Shown here: piece by piece, positions 5,772 through 12,834 of the stretch
Position numbering within the stretch: position 1 is the first letter of the stretch
How the letters are laid out: each line of letters starts with the position of its first letter
Position numbers and translations under genes: made by a program
The notes under the pieces: model-generated
Told to the model about the DNA's origin: nothing
The model's database searches: none
What the model saw: the letters and a program-made list of their open reading frames with translations, nothing else
From: DATACN01 sp038215095
Lineage (GTDB): Bacteria > Actinomycetota > Thermoleophilia > Solirubrobacterales > Thermoleophilaceae
Assembly (NCBI GenBank): GCA_038215095.1
Contig: JBBQRG010000043.1
Location: 1 to 26,047 of the forward strand
DNA length: 26,047 bases
Reading direction: 5' to 3'

Positions 5772-6395
5772 GTGCGCTTCACGGGCGGAATCACGGGCCG
5801 GGACCGCGAGTTCTTCGACCTCTTCGAGGAGGCGGGCGGCAACATCCTGCGCTGCGCCGGGCTGCTGGAGGAGATGCTGCGCGACTACCCGGAGCGCAAC
5901 GAGCTGGCGCGCGAGATCCTGATCTGCGAGCAGGAGGGCGACCGGATCACGCACGACATCATCCAGCGGCTGAACCAGACCTTCGTCACCCCGATCGACC
6001 GTGAGGACATCTATGCGCTGTCCTCGGCGCTCGACGACATCGTGGACTACACCGAGGAGGTCGCGGACTACCTCGGCCTCTACAAGATCGAGGCGCCGAT
6101 GCAGCAGGCGCAGGACCTGGCGGAGGTTCTGCACCTGGCCAGCCGCCAGATCTCGGAGGCGCTTCCGAGGCTGCGGGGCTTCAAGGACCTGTCGCACTAC
6201 ACGGTTGAGATCAACCGGCTGGAGAACGACGGCGACCGCATCGTCCGCGAGGCGATCGCGTCGCTGTTCGACAACGGCATCGATCCGATGGTGGTGATCC
6301 GCTGGAAGGACATCTTCGAGCGCCTCGAGAACGCGATCGACTCCACCGAGCGGGTGGCCAACATCATCGAGGGCATCGTCATCAAGAACTCCTAA
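5772..6395 (+). CDS. DUF47 / PhoU-like accessory protein of PiT phosphate transport
   Basis: A 207-residue, all-helical soluble protein with GTG start and no signal peptide. It begins with FFDLFEEAGGNILRCAGLLEEML, contains paired acidic metal-binding helices (EILICEQEGDRITHDI near 60, EINRLENDGDRIVREA near 145) and ends with the RWKDIFERLENAIDSTERVANIIE pattern typical of DUF47 proteins (PhoU-related). Members are regularly encoded directly before PiT transporters and are thought to modulate them. Here the pit gene begins 13 nt after the stop. Whether it controls transport or phosphate signalling cannot be told from sequence. Confidence 0.92.
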   Translation: MRFTGGITGRDREFFDLFEEAGGNILRCAGLLEEMLRDYPERNELAREILICEQEGDRITHDIIQRLNQTFVTPIDREDIYALSSALDDIVDYTEEVADYLGLYKIEAPMQQAQDLAEVLHLASRQISEALPRLRGFKDLSHYTVEINRLENDGDRIVREAIASLFDNGIDPMVVIRWKDIFERLENAIDSTERVANIIEGIVIKNS

Positions 6396-6408
6396 GGCTG
6401 GGCCTGTC

Positions 6409-7521
6409 GTGAATGCGGACCTGATCGTCGTAATCGTGGTGGCCACGGCGCTCGCCTTCGACTTCACGAACGGCTTCCACGACACGGCGAACGTGGTCGC
6501 CACATCGATCTCGACGCGCGCGATGGCGCCGTCGATAGCGGTGGGCTACGCGTCGGTACTGAACTTCGTGGGTGCCTTCATCTCGCTCCAGGTGGCCGCG
6601 ACGGTTGCCAAGGACGTGGTGCAGGTGAGCGCCAAGCCGGAGTTCCTGCTGGTGGTGTTCGGCGGGCTCGTGGGTGCGATCGCGTGGAACCTGATCACCT
6701 GGTACTTCGGGCTGCCGTCGAGCTCGTCGCACGCGCTGATCGGCGGGATCGTTGGCGCGGCGATCGTCAACGGAGGCACGTCGGCGGTGCTGTGGGACGG
6801 CGTGGTCGGCAAGGTCATGATCCCCGCGCTGGTTGCCCCTGTGCTGGCGTTCGCGGTGGCCGGCCTGTCGATCCTGATCATGTACCGCATCGTCGGCCGT
6901 CTCAGGCCCGGCCCCGTGACGCGCGGGTTCCGGCTCGGGCAGGTCGTCTCGGGCGGCCTCCTGGCGCTGGCGCACGGCACGAACGACGCGCAGAAGACAA
7001 TGGGCGTGATCACGCTCGCGCTGGTGGCGAATGGCACGGTGTCCCAGAGCCACTTCCACGTGCCCACCTGGGTGGTGGCCTCGGCCGCGACGGCGATTGC
7101 GCTGGGCACCTACGTGGGCGGATGGCGGATCATCCGCACGATGGGGAGCCGCATCCACAAGATGGACTCGGCCCAGGGCTTCTCGGCGCAGGGCGCCGGC
7201 GCGGCGGTGATCCTCGCCTCGTCCCACGTCGGCTTCCCGCTCTCGACCACGCACACGATCTCGGGCGCCGTGATCGGCTCCGGCGCCGCGAAGCGGCTTT
7301 CCGCCGTGCGCTGGGGCGTGGCGGGCAACATCGTGGTGGCGTGGGTGCTCACGCTGCCGGCCGCGGCGATCATCGGCGGGATCACCTACTCGCTGACGCG
7401 GGTGTTCGGCACGGGCGCGGCGGGCCCGCTCGTGATCTCTGTCCTGATCATCGCCGGCAGCGCTGTGCTGTTCGCGCGGCGGGCCCAGCAGACCTCGACG
7501 ACGGTGGCCGCGGAGGCATGA
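6409..7521 (+). CDS. pit: PiT-family inorganic phosphate transporter
   Basis: A 370-residue membrane protein with about ten hydrophobic segments and GTG start. Both family signatures are present in the inverted repeat arrangement: FDFTNGFHDTANVVATSIST near residue 20 and ALAHGTNDAQKTMGVITLAL near residue 185. Conserved SSSHALIGG and STTHTISGAVIGSG loops also appear. PiT proteins carry metal-phosphate complexes with protons or sodium at low affinity. It is preceded by its DUF47 partner and overlapped at its end (ATGA) by a small membrane protein gene, so the three are probably one translationally coupled unit. Confidence 0.95.
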   Translation: MNADLIVVIVVATALAFDFTNGFHDTANVVATSISTRAMAPSIAVGYASVLNFVGAFISLQVAATVAKDVVQVSAKPEFLLVVFGGLVGAIAWNLITWYFGLPSSSSHALIGGIVGAAIVNGGTSAVLWDGVVGKVMIPALVAPVLAFAVAGLSILIMYRIVGRLRPGPVTRGFRLGQVVSGGLLALAHGTNDAQKTMGVITLALVANGTVSQSHFHVPTWVVASAATAIALGTYVGGWRIIRTMGSRIHKMDSAQGFSAQGAGAAVILASSHVGFPLSTTHTISGAVIGSGAAKRLSAVRWGVAGNIVVAWVLTLPAAAIIGGITYSLTRVFGTGAAGPLVISVLIIAGSAVLFARRAQQTSTTVAAEA

Positions 7522-7763
7522 GCCTGGTCGGATCGATCGTCGATGGCCACGCGCTGCTGCAGGTCGTCTGGGTCTCGTTCGCCGCCGGGCTGGGCGTGAC
7601 GGCGGTCTTCGCGGTCGCAATCGTGGGCACCACCAGGACGGTCGACATGCGCCGCAACGGGCGCGGGCCCGAGGCGGTGGCATACGGTGCGCTGGCGCTG
7701 GTGGCGACCGTCGCCGTGGCGGCGGCGGTGGTGCTGGCCGTCGTGGTCATGGCGCATAAATGA
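7518..7763 (+). CDS. Small two-helix membrane protein coupled to pit
   Basis: An 81-residue protein starting at the ATG that overlaps the pit stop as ATGA. Two hydrophobic segments (about 13-36 and 55-78) flank a short basic loop (TTRTVDMRRNGRGPE), with the C-terminus VVMAHK. I do not recognise a named family. Position and coupling suggest a subunit or regulator of the phosphate transporter, which is inference. The gene ends just before the first copy of the 85-bp repeat. Confidence 0.75.
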   Translation: MSLVGSIVDGHALLQVVWVSFAAGLGVTAVFAVAIVGTTRTVDMRRNGRGPEAVAYGALALVATVAVAAAVVLAVVVMAHK

Positions 7764-7770
7764 CTTAGCC

Positions 7771-7855
7771 CTGAGCCCTGGCCCTGTTGCGTAGGGGGCG
7801 CGGGGCAACGCGGACGAGCCGCTTGCCTGGAACGACGGCCAAGAGCGCGGTCGAT
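7771..7855. repeat. 85-bp repeat, copy A (3' of the aminotransferase gene)
   Basis: Aligns without gaps to 8965-9049 at 70 of 85 positions by hand count. Inside it GGCAA-C-GCGG (7804-7813) pairs with CCGC-TTGCC (7819-7827) to make a bulged hairpin with loop ACGAG. The copy sits between the end of the plus-strand phosphate module and the end of the minus-strand aminotransferase gene, so it could serve as a terminator for both. Confidence 0.75.
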
Positions 7856-7869
7856 TACGTAGGGCTCAG
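7771..7869. repeat. 9-bp inverted repeat framing copy A
   Basis: CTGAGCCCT at 7771-7779 and its exact reverse complement AGGGCTCAG at 7861-7869 frame the first repeat copy. The right arm includes the stop codon of the aminotransferase gene. Copy B has the left sequence but not the right, so this may be chance or the remnant of a framed element. Confidence 0.4.
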
Positions 7870-8942
7870 AAAGCCAGGGCCAGCAGGCGCTCCAGGTCTT
7901 CCTCGTTGTTCCAGCCGCCCACCGAGGCGCGCACGTACGGCGTGCCCGGCAGGTTGCGGACCACCACGCCCGCGTCCCGCAGGCGCTCGGCCGTCGCGGG
8001 TGGGTCGGGGTCCTCCCAGGAGACCAGCGTGGTCCGCCCGCGCGACGCGACGGTGGCGCCCCGCTCCGCGACCTGGTCGGCCAGCCCCGCGGCGAGGTCG
8101 GCGGCGCGATCCTGAACGGCCCGCAGGCCTGGGCCCTCCAGCACGTCCAGAGCGGCCAGCGCCCAGGCGAAGTGCTCGGGCGCCGGCGCGACGCTGTCGA
8201 AGCGGCGGGCGTCGGGCTTCAGCTCCGAGTTGAGCGCGTCGCCGGGGTCGGCCAGCGACATGTAGCCGGGCCTCGTCGCGGGCAAGTCGGTCGCCAGCTC
8301 GCCGCGCACATAGAGGTAGCCGACCCCGTTCGGCCCGCACAGCCACTTCTGGCCGGTGCCCGCGTAGAAGTCACAGCCGAGCTCCTCGACATCGACCGGG
8401 ATCGCCCCCAGCCCCTGGGCGCCGTCGAGCAGCACCCGCGCGCCGCCGGCGGCCAGCGCCGCGGCGTCCACCACCTGGCCGTTCACCCACGATACGTGGG
8501 AGCAGGCCACCAGGCGGGTCTCAGGGCCCACCGCGCCGGCGAGCTCCGCGAACGGCGCGACCCGCACCTGGACGCCGCGCGACCGGCGCGCCACGTTCAG
8601 CGGGCCGAGCAGGCCGGGGTGCTCCTCGTCGCTGGTCAGTACTTCGTCGCCAGCGCCCAGGCCGAGCGCCGACAGCGCTGTGTTCATGCCGTCGGTGGTG
8701 TTGGCCGTGAGCGCGAGCTGCGCCGGGTCGCAGCCGAGGATCGCGGCCACACGCGGGCGCAGCCGGTCGGCGGCGCCAACCACGGACTCGAAGAACGCGG
8801 CGCCGCCACGCCCCTCCTCGGCCTGACGCCGAAGCGCCTCGCGGGCGGCCTCCGCGCCGCGCCGCGGCACGGGGCCGTTGCTGCCTGCATTCAGGTAGGC
8901 CACCCGCTCGAGGACGGGGAACTCGGCGCGCAGCTCCTCCAC
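7866..8942 (-). CDS. Class V pyridoxal-phosphate aminotransferase (cysteine desulfurase / isopenicillin N epimerase type fold)
   Basis: A 358-residue protein with GTG start on the minus strand. Typical fold-type I features are the N-terminal FPVLERVAYLNAGSNGPVP substrate loop, NTTDGMN (about 81-87) for phosphate binding, D173 in LLDGAQG for the pyridine nitrogen, Q176, and the cofactor lysine K199 in YAGTGQKWLCGPNGVGYLYV. The wording is that of the class V group containing cysteine desulfurases, kynureninase-like enzymes and isopenicillin N epimerases. A catalytic cysteine loop of SufS/IscS type is not evident, so a desulfurase role is unlikely. The substrate is unknown. It has its own likely leaderless promoter and is bracketed by the two copies of the 85-bp repeat. 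Confidence 0.88.
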   Translation of the reverse strand: MEELRAEFPVLERVAYLNAGSNGPVPRRGAEAAREALRRQAEEGRGGAAFFESVVGAADRLRPRVAAILGCDPAQLALTANTTDGMNTALSALGLGAGDEVLTSDEEHPGLLGPLNVARRSRGVQVRVAPFAELAGAVGPETRLVACSHVSWVNGQVVDAAALAAGGARVLLDGAQGLGAIPVDVEELGCDFYAGTGQKWLCGPNGVGYLYVRGELATDLPATRPGYMSLADPGDALNSELKPDARRFDSVAPAPEHFAWALAALDVLEGPGLRAVQDRAADLAAGLADQVAERGATVASRGRTTLVSWEDPDPPATAERLRDAGVVVRNLPGTPYVRASVGGWNNEEDLERLLALAF

Positions 8943-8949
8943 CCGCCGG

Positions 8950-8955
8950 ATACTA
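8950..8955 (-). promoter_or_regulatory. -10 element for a leaderless aminotransferase transcript
   Basis: On the minus strand this reads TAGTAT and ends 7 nt before the GTG start at 8942, with no ribosome-binding site between. It lies outside repeat copy B, which begins 10 nt further upstream. Confidence 0.55.
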
Positions 8956-8964
8956 GGTGCGCCG

Positions 8965-9049
8965 CTGAGCCCTAGCCCGTCGGCGTAGGTGGCGCGGGGT
9001 AACGCGGCCGAGCCGCTTGCCTGGGGCCGCGGCCGAGAGCGCGATCGCT
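8965..9049. repeat. 85-bp repeat, copy B (3' of the Rpf-like gene)
   Basis: Ungapped match to 7771-7855. It ends within the stop codon of the minus-strand Rpf-like gene, as copy A ends just beyond the aminotransferase stop. The hairpin is kept: GGTAA-C-GCGGC (8998-9008) pairs with GCCGC-TTGCC (9012-9021). The C-G pair of copy A becomes U-G when read as plus-strand RNA, so pairing survives the change. Confidence 0.75.
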
Positions 9050-9512
9050 ATCCCGCGCAGACGGGCCACTGGCCCGCCCCGGACGTGGCGTAGAGGGCGG
9101 CCGCGCGGCGGTCCTGCTCTGCCTCGGGTGCCGAGGCGGGGTCGCCGGAGCCGCCGACGGCGGCCCACGTGGCGTAGGTGAACTGGTACTTGCCGCGGAA
9201 CTGGCCGCCGCCGCCCACGGCACGCGGGTTGCCGCCCGACTCGCACTGGGCGATCGACTGGAGCTGCGGCGGCACGTCGGCGGCCGGGCCGGTCGCGGGG
9301 GCGTGCTTCGCGTGCTTGCGCCGCTTGTTCGCCGCCCGGCGCACGACCTGCTCCGAGCCGAGCAGGTCCCCCTTCGCCTTTTTCGGCGTGGGGGGAGTGG
9401 GCACGTCGGGGACAGGGGTGGCCGGCTCCAGCGGCACGGCGGGACTGGTGCTCGCAAGCGCCGCCGGTGCGGCACCGAGCAGCAACGAGATGGTGAGGAT
9501 CGTCTTTCGCAT
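9048..9512 (-). CDS. Secreted resuscitation-promoting-factor-like transglycosylase
   Basis: A 154-residue protein from ATG 9512, chosen because it begins a clean signal peptide (MRKTILTISLLLGAAPAALA, cleavage after residue 20) and has AAGG a few bases upstream; the open frame extends further but adds no family sequence. Residues 25-80 are a proline-rich then basic linker, suited to crossing or binding the wall. Residues 81-154 are the Rpf domain (lysozyme-like fold): PPQLQSIAQCESGG with catalytic glutamate E91, then GKYQFTYATWAAVGG, and the final WPVC. C90 and C152 can form the conserved disulfide. Rpf proteins cleave peptidoglycan and help dormant actinobacteria resume growth. It is transcribed divergently from the trehalose synthase gene, with CRP-type and LexA-type sites between. 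Confidence 0.9.
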   Translation of the reverse strand: MRKTILTISLLLGAAPAALASTSPAVPLEPATPVPDVPTPPTPKKAKGDLLGSEQVVRRAANKRRKHAKHAPATGPAADVPPQLQSIAQCESGGNPRAVGGGGQFRGKYQFTYATWAAVGGSGDPASAPEAEQDRRAAALYATSGAGQWPVCAG

Positions 9513-9529
9513 AAGCCTTACAACTACCC

Positions 9530-9543
9530 CGAACACCTGTTCG
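9530..9543. promoter_or_regulatory. LexA-type (SOS box) palindrome
   Basis: CGAACACCTGTTCG is a perfect 6-2-6 palindrome and matches the GAAC-N4-GTTC core of LexA boxes in Actinobacteria and Firmicutes. It lies 17 nt upstream of the rpf-like ATG (9512), where it would cover that gene's promoter, and about 54 nt from the treT ATG. Binding by LexA is inferred from the match alone. Confidence 0.55.
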
Positions 9544-9546
9544 CTC

Positions 9547-9562
9547 TGTGACGTCACTCACA
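9547..9562. promoter_or_regulatory. CRP/GlxR-type binding site
   Basis: TGTGA (9547-9551), six bases, TCACA (9558-9562) is the exact CRP-family consensus also used by mycobacterial Crp and corynebacterial GlxR. The centre at 9554.5 is 42.5 nt from both the rpf-like ATG (9512) and the treT ATG (9597). That is close to the -41.5 position of class II activation if transcripts begin near the start codons. Confidence 0.65.
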
Positions 9563-9581
9563 CTGCTCGCCTGGGCGGAAG

Positions 9582-9587
9582 TACGCT
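9582..9587 (+). promoter_or_regulatory. -10 element for treT-thrS
   Basis: TACGCT fits TANNNT and ends 9 nt before the ATG at 9597. A start site about 7-8 nt downstream would place the centre of the CRP-type site near -41. Confidence 0.45.
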
Positions 9588-9596
9588 GCGCGCCAG

Positions 9597-10850
9597 ATGG
9601 GCGCGGACTTGCAGCCGATGGCCGTGGCGCCCCGCTCGGCGGGCGATCACGCGCCCGCGGCGGGAGCGGAGGCGATCGAGCGCCTGCGCGCGGCCGCGGA
9701 GCCGCTGCGCGGCACGCGTGTGCTGCACGTGAGCGCCGCGGGCGGCGGAGGGCGCGTGCCGGACATGCTGGGGGCGCTGCTGGCGCTCGCGGCGGGCCTG
9801 GAGCTGGAGGTGGAGTGGCGGGTGCTGTTCGGCGACTCCGAGCTCCAGGCGGGCACGCGAGCGCTGCACGACGGCCTCCAGGGCGCCGAGTCCGCACTAG
9901 ACGACGCCGGCTTCGACGCCTACCTGGAGGCCTGCGCTGCCGCCGCGCAGGGCCTCGACGGCGGCTACGACGCGGTGGTGCTGCACGACCCGGCCACCCT
10001 GGGGCTGGCCCCCGCGCTCGACGGCGCGCTGCTGTGGCGCTGCCATGTTGACGCCTCGGAGCCGGACGGGCCGGCGCTCGAGCGGGCGAGCGGGCTGGCC
10101 GGGCGCGCGACGGTCACGGTGTTCTCCGACGAGTCGTTCGCCCACGACGGCCTGCGCGGCGGCGAGCTGCACGTGGCCCGGCCGGGCATCGACCCGCTCA
10201 GCTCGCGCAACCTCGAGCTGCAGCCGCGGCTGTCGGGCCGCCTCCTGAGGCCGCTGGGCCTGGATCTCGGCCGCCCGTTCTGCTGCCAGCTGATGCGAAT
10301 GGACCGCTGGAAGGACCCGCATTCGACGATCGAGGCCTTCGCGCTGGCAAAGCGGGAGCTGCCCGAGCTGCAGCTGGTGCTGGCCGGCGCGCTCGACTCC
10401 TCAGAGACGGACGAGTGGCGCGCGGCCAAGGAGGTCTCTGACTACGCGAAGGGGCACGAGGACCTGTACCTGCTCACGAGCTACGAGCGCCTCGGCGACC
10501 TGGAGCTGGGCGCGCTCCAGCGGCTGTCGCGCGTGGCGCTGCAGCGCTCGCTGCGCGAGGGCTTCGGCCTGGCGGCGTCGGAGGCGCTCTGGAAGGGGAC
10601 GCCCGTGGTGGGCGGCGCCAACGGCGGGCTGCCATTGCAGGTGCGCGACGGCGTGGACGGCTACCTCGCCGAGAGCGCGGAGCAAACCGCCGCCCGGCTG
10701 GTGGAGCTGGTCGCTGACCCGGGCCTGGCCGTGGAGATGGGCCGCGCCGGGCGCGAGCGCGTGCGCGAGCGCTTCCTCGTCACGCACACGCTCGAGCAGG
10801 AGCTGCGCGCACTGGCGAGCGCCGTCGGCGCCGATAGCGTGAAGACCTAG
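9597..10850 (+). CDS. treT: GT4-family glycosyltransferase, TreT-like trehalose synthase
   Basis: A 417-residue protein of GT-B fold. The N-terminal half has a glycine loop GGGGRVPDMLGALL (about 50-62), then HDPATLGLAP (130-139) and WRCHVDASEP (147-156). The C-terminal half has QLMRMDRWKDPHSTIEAF (231-248), the GT4 E-x7-E motif EGFGLAASE (321-329) and ALWKGTPVVGGANGGLPLQV. The WRCH-D-S-P and RxDxWKDP segments are typical of TreT, which joins a nucleotide glucose to glucose to make trehalose. Closely related trehalose phosphorylases and other GT4 enzymes cannot be excluded. The stop is immediately followed by the thrS ATG, so the two are co-transcribed. Promoter sites point to CRP-type and possibly LexA control. 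Confidence 0.75.
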   Translation: MGADLQPMAVAPRSAGDHAPAAGAEAIERLRAAAEPLRGTRVLHVSAAGGGGRVPDMLGALLALAAGLELEVEWRVLFGDSELQAGTRALHDGLQGAESALDDAGFDAYLEACAAAAQGLDGGYDAVVLHDPATLGLAPALDGALLWRCHVDASEPDGPALERASGLAGRATVTVFSDESFAHDGLRGGELHVARPGIDPLSSRNLELQPRLSGRLLRPLGLDLGRPFCCQLMRMDRWKDPHSTIEAFALAKRELPELQLVLAGALDSSETDEWRAAKEVSDYAKGHEDLYLLTSYERLGDLELGALQRLSRVALQRSLREGFGLAASEALWKGTPVVGGANGGLPLQVRDGVDGYLAESAEQTAARLVELVADPGLAVEMGRAGRERVRERFLVTHTLEQELRALASAVGADSVKT

Positions 10851-12767
10851 ATGACGGTAAAGCTCCCCGACGGCACAGAGCTCGAGCTCGAGGACGGCGC
10901 CACCGGCGCGGACGCCGCCCGCGCGATCGGCGAGGGCCTGGCGCGCGCGGCGCTCGGCATCCGCGTGAACGGCGAGCTGCGCGACCTTGGCAGGCCGCTC
11001 GAGGACGGGGCCAGCATCGAGATCGTGACCAACCGCGACGAGGACGCGCTCTGGCTGGTGCGTCACGACGCGGCGCACGTGCTGGCCACCGCGGTGCTGG
11101 AGCTCTACCCCGGCGTGAAGATCTCGATCGGCCCCCCGATCGACGGCGGCTTCTACTACGACTTCGAGTTCCCAGAGGGCGTGAGCCCATCCGAGGACGA
11201 CTTCGAGCGCATCGAGGCCAAGATGCGCGAGCACGTCAAGGCCGACGAGCCCTTCGAGCGCGAGCACGTGACGGTGGCCGAGGCACTCGAGCGCTTCCGC
11301 GCGGAGGGCCAGGACTACAAGGTCGAGCTGATCGAGGACCTGGTGAGGGACCAGGGCGTGGAGACCGTCTCGCTCTACCGAAACGGCCCCTTCACCGACC
11401 TCTGCCGCGGCCCGCACGCGCCGGCCACGGGCCGCATCAAGGCGTTCAAGCTCACCTCGCTGGCCGGGGCGTACTGGCGCGGCGATGCGAGCAACAAGAT
11501 GCTCACGCGCGTGTACGGGACGGCCTTCCTCTCGAAGGACGACCTGCAGAAGCACCTGGAGATGCTCGAGCAGGCGCGCCAGCGCGACCACCGCAAGCTC
11601 GGCCGCGAGCTAGGCCTGTTCATGCTCTCGGACCTTTCGCCGGGCATGCCCTTCTGGCTGCCCAGCGGCACCCACCTCTGGAACGAGCTGACCCGGCTCT
11701 GGCGCGCGACCAACGTGGGCCGCGGCTACACCGAGGTGCGCACGCCGATCCTCTACGACGTTGACCTCTGGAAGCAGTCGGGCCACTGGCACGTGTACCG
11801 CGAGCACATGTATTTCACCGACGTCGAGGGCAAGCCCATGGGCCTTAAGCCCATGAACTGCCCCGCGCACGTGCAGATCTACAAGAACGACCGCCGCTCC
11901 TACCGCGACCTGCCGATTCGCTACGCGGAGCAGGGCCTCGTGCACCGCCACGAGCCCAGCGGCACGCTGCACGGCCTGCTGCGCGTGCGCAGCATCACGC
12001 AGGACGACGCGCACGTGTTCTGCTCGGAGGACCAGATCGAGGAAGAGGTGCAGCACTGCCTCGACTTCGGCTTCTTCATTTACGACCAGTTCGGCCTGGA
12101 GCCGCGGCTGGAGCTGTCCACGCGGCCCGAGAAGCGCGTCGGCAGCGAGGAGATGTGGGACAAGGCCGAGGCGGCGCTGACCCGCGCGCTCGACGACCGC
12201 GGCCTGGAGTACGACCTGAACGAGGGCGACGGCGCCTTCTACGGGCCGAAGATCGACCTGCACATCACCGACGCGATTGGGCGCTCCTGGCAGCTCGGCA
12301 CTGTGCAGCTCGACTACTACATGCCCGAGCAGTTCGAGCTCGCCTACACGGGCGCCGACAACGCCGAGCACCGCCCGGTCATGATCCACCGCGCCCTGAT
12401 GGGCTCGTTCGAGCGCTTCATAGGCATCCTGATCGAGCACTACGCCGGCGAGTTCCCGCTCTGGCTGGCGCCCGTGCAGGCCACCGTTCTTCCGATCGCC
12501 GACCGCCACCTCGACTACGCGCGGGAGGTAGTCGCGCAGCTGACGGAGGCCGGCCTGCGCGCCGAGCTCGACGACCGCACGGAGTCGGTGGGCAGGAAGA
12601 TCCGCGACGCGGAGCTGCGCAAGCTGCCCTACATGCTGATCGTGGGAGACAGCGAGCAGAAGGAGGGGCGTGTGGCCGTCAGGTGCCACGGACAGGGCGA
12701 CCAGGGCTCGCTGCCGGCGCTCCAGTTCGCCCGCCGCGCCGCCGAAGAAATTGCAGGACGGGCGTAG
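10851..12767 (+). CDS. thrS: Threonyl-tRNA synthetase
   Basis: A 638-residue protein, full length for bacterial ThrRS. Residues 1-60 are a TGS domain (MTVKLPDGTELELEDGATG). The N2 editing domain carries its four conserved residues H72, H76 (HDAAH), C185 and H189 (CRGPH), so mischarged Ser-tRNA clearance should work. The class II core has motif 2 (VHRHEPSGTLHGLLRVRSIT, arginine 366) and motif 3 (IHRALMGSFERFIGI), and the catalytic zinc ligands C337 (MNCPAH), H388 (QDDAH) and H513. A C-terminal anticodon-binding domain follows (APVQATVLPIADRHLDYARE onward). The ATG follows the treT stop with no gap, so translation is probably coupled. The infC promoter overlaps the last codons. Confidence 0.97.
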   Translation: MTVKLPDGTELELEDGATGADAARAIGEGLARAALGIRVNGELRDLGRPLEDGASIEIVTNRDEDALWLVRHDAAHVLATAVLELYPGVKISIGPPIDGGFYYDFEFPEGVSPSEDDFERIEAKMREHVKADEPFEREHVTVAEALERFRAEGQDYKVELIEDLVRDQGVETVSLYRNGPFTDLCRGPHAPATGRIKAFKLTSLAGAYWRGDASNKMLTRVYGTAFLSKDDLQKHLEMLEQARQRDHRKLGRELGLFMLSDLSPGMPFWLPSGTHLWNELTRLWRATNVGRGYTEVRTPILYDVDLWKQSGHWHVYREHMYFTDVEGKPMGLKPMNCPAHVQIYKNDRRSYRDLPIRYAEQGLVHRHEPSGTLHGLLRVRSITQDDAHVFCSEDQIEEEVQHCLDFGFFIYDQFGLEPRLELSTRPEKRVGSEEMWDKAEAALTRALDDRGLEYDLNEGDGAFYGPKIDLHITDAIGRSWQLGTVQLDYYMPEQFELAYTGADNAEHRPVMIHRALMGSFERFIGILIEHYAGEFPLWLAPVQATVLPIADRHLDYAREVVAQLTEAGLRAELDDRTESVGRKIRDAELRKLPYMLIVGDSEQKEGRVAVRCHGQGDQGSLPALQFARRAAEEIAGRA

Positions 12768-12776
12768 CTCCGACGC

Positions 12777-12782
12777 TATAGT
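12777..12782 (+). promoter_or_regulatory. -10 element for infC
   Basis: TATAGT is a strong -10 match 9 nt after the thrS stop. TTGCAG at 12751-12756 is the best -35 but the spacer is 20 nt, longer than ideal. Transcription would begin near 12790 and give a leader of about 45 nt before the GTG at 12835. Confidence 0.55.
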
Positions 12783-12834
12783 GCGACCCATCAACGTCCG
12801 CTTCGCCTTTGACAGCTAGCAGCCGCCGCCACTA

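Noticed and set aside
7787..8233. Plus-strand open frame of 148 codons starting in repeat copy A and running into the aminotransferase gene
   Set aside because: P/R/G/A-rich shadow translation, overlapping a well-supported minus-strand gene.
11610..12794. Minus-strand open frame of about 394 codons opposite thrS
   Set aside because: Same reason: antisense to a complete ThrRS with all catalytic residues in the plus frame.
12790..12819. Nine-codon frame starting ATC, 7 nt after the infC -10 hexamer, as a leader peptide
   Set aside because: An ATC start is improbable, and the short frame shows nothing beyond chance spacing.
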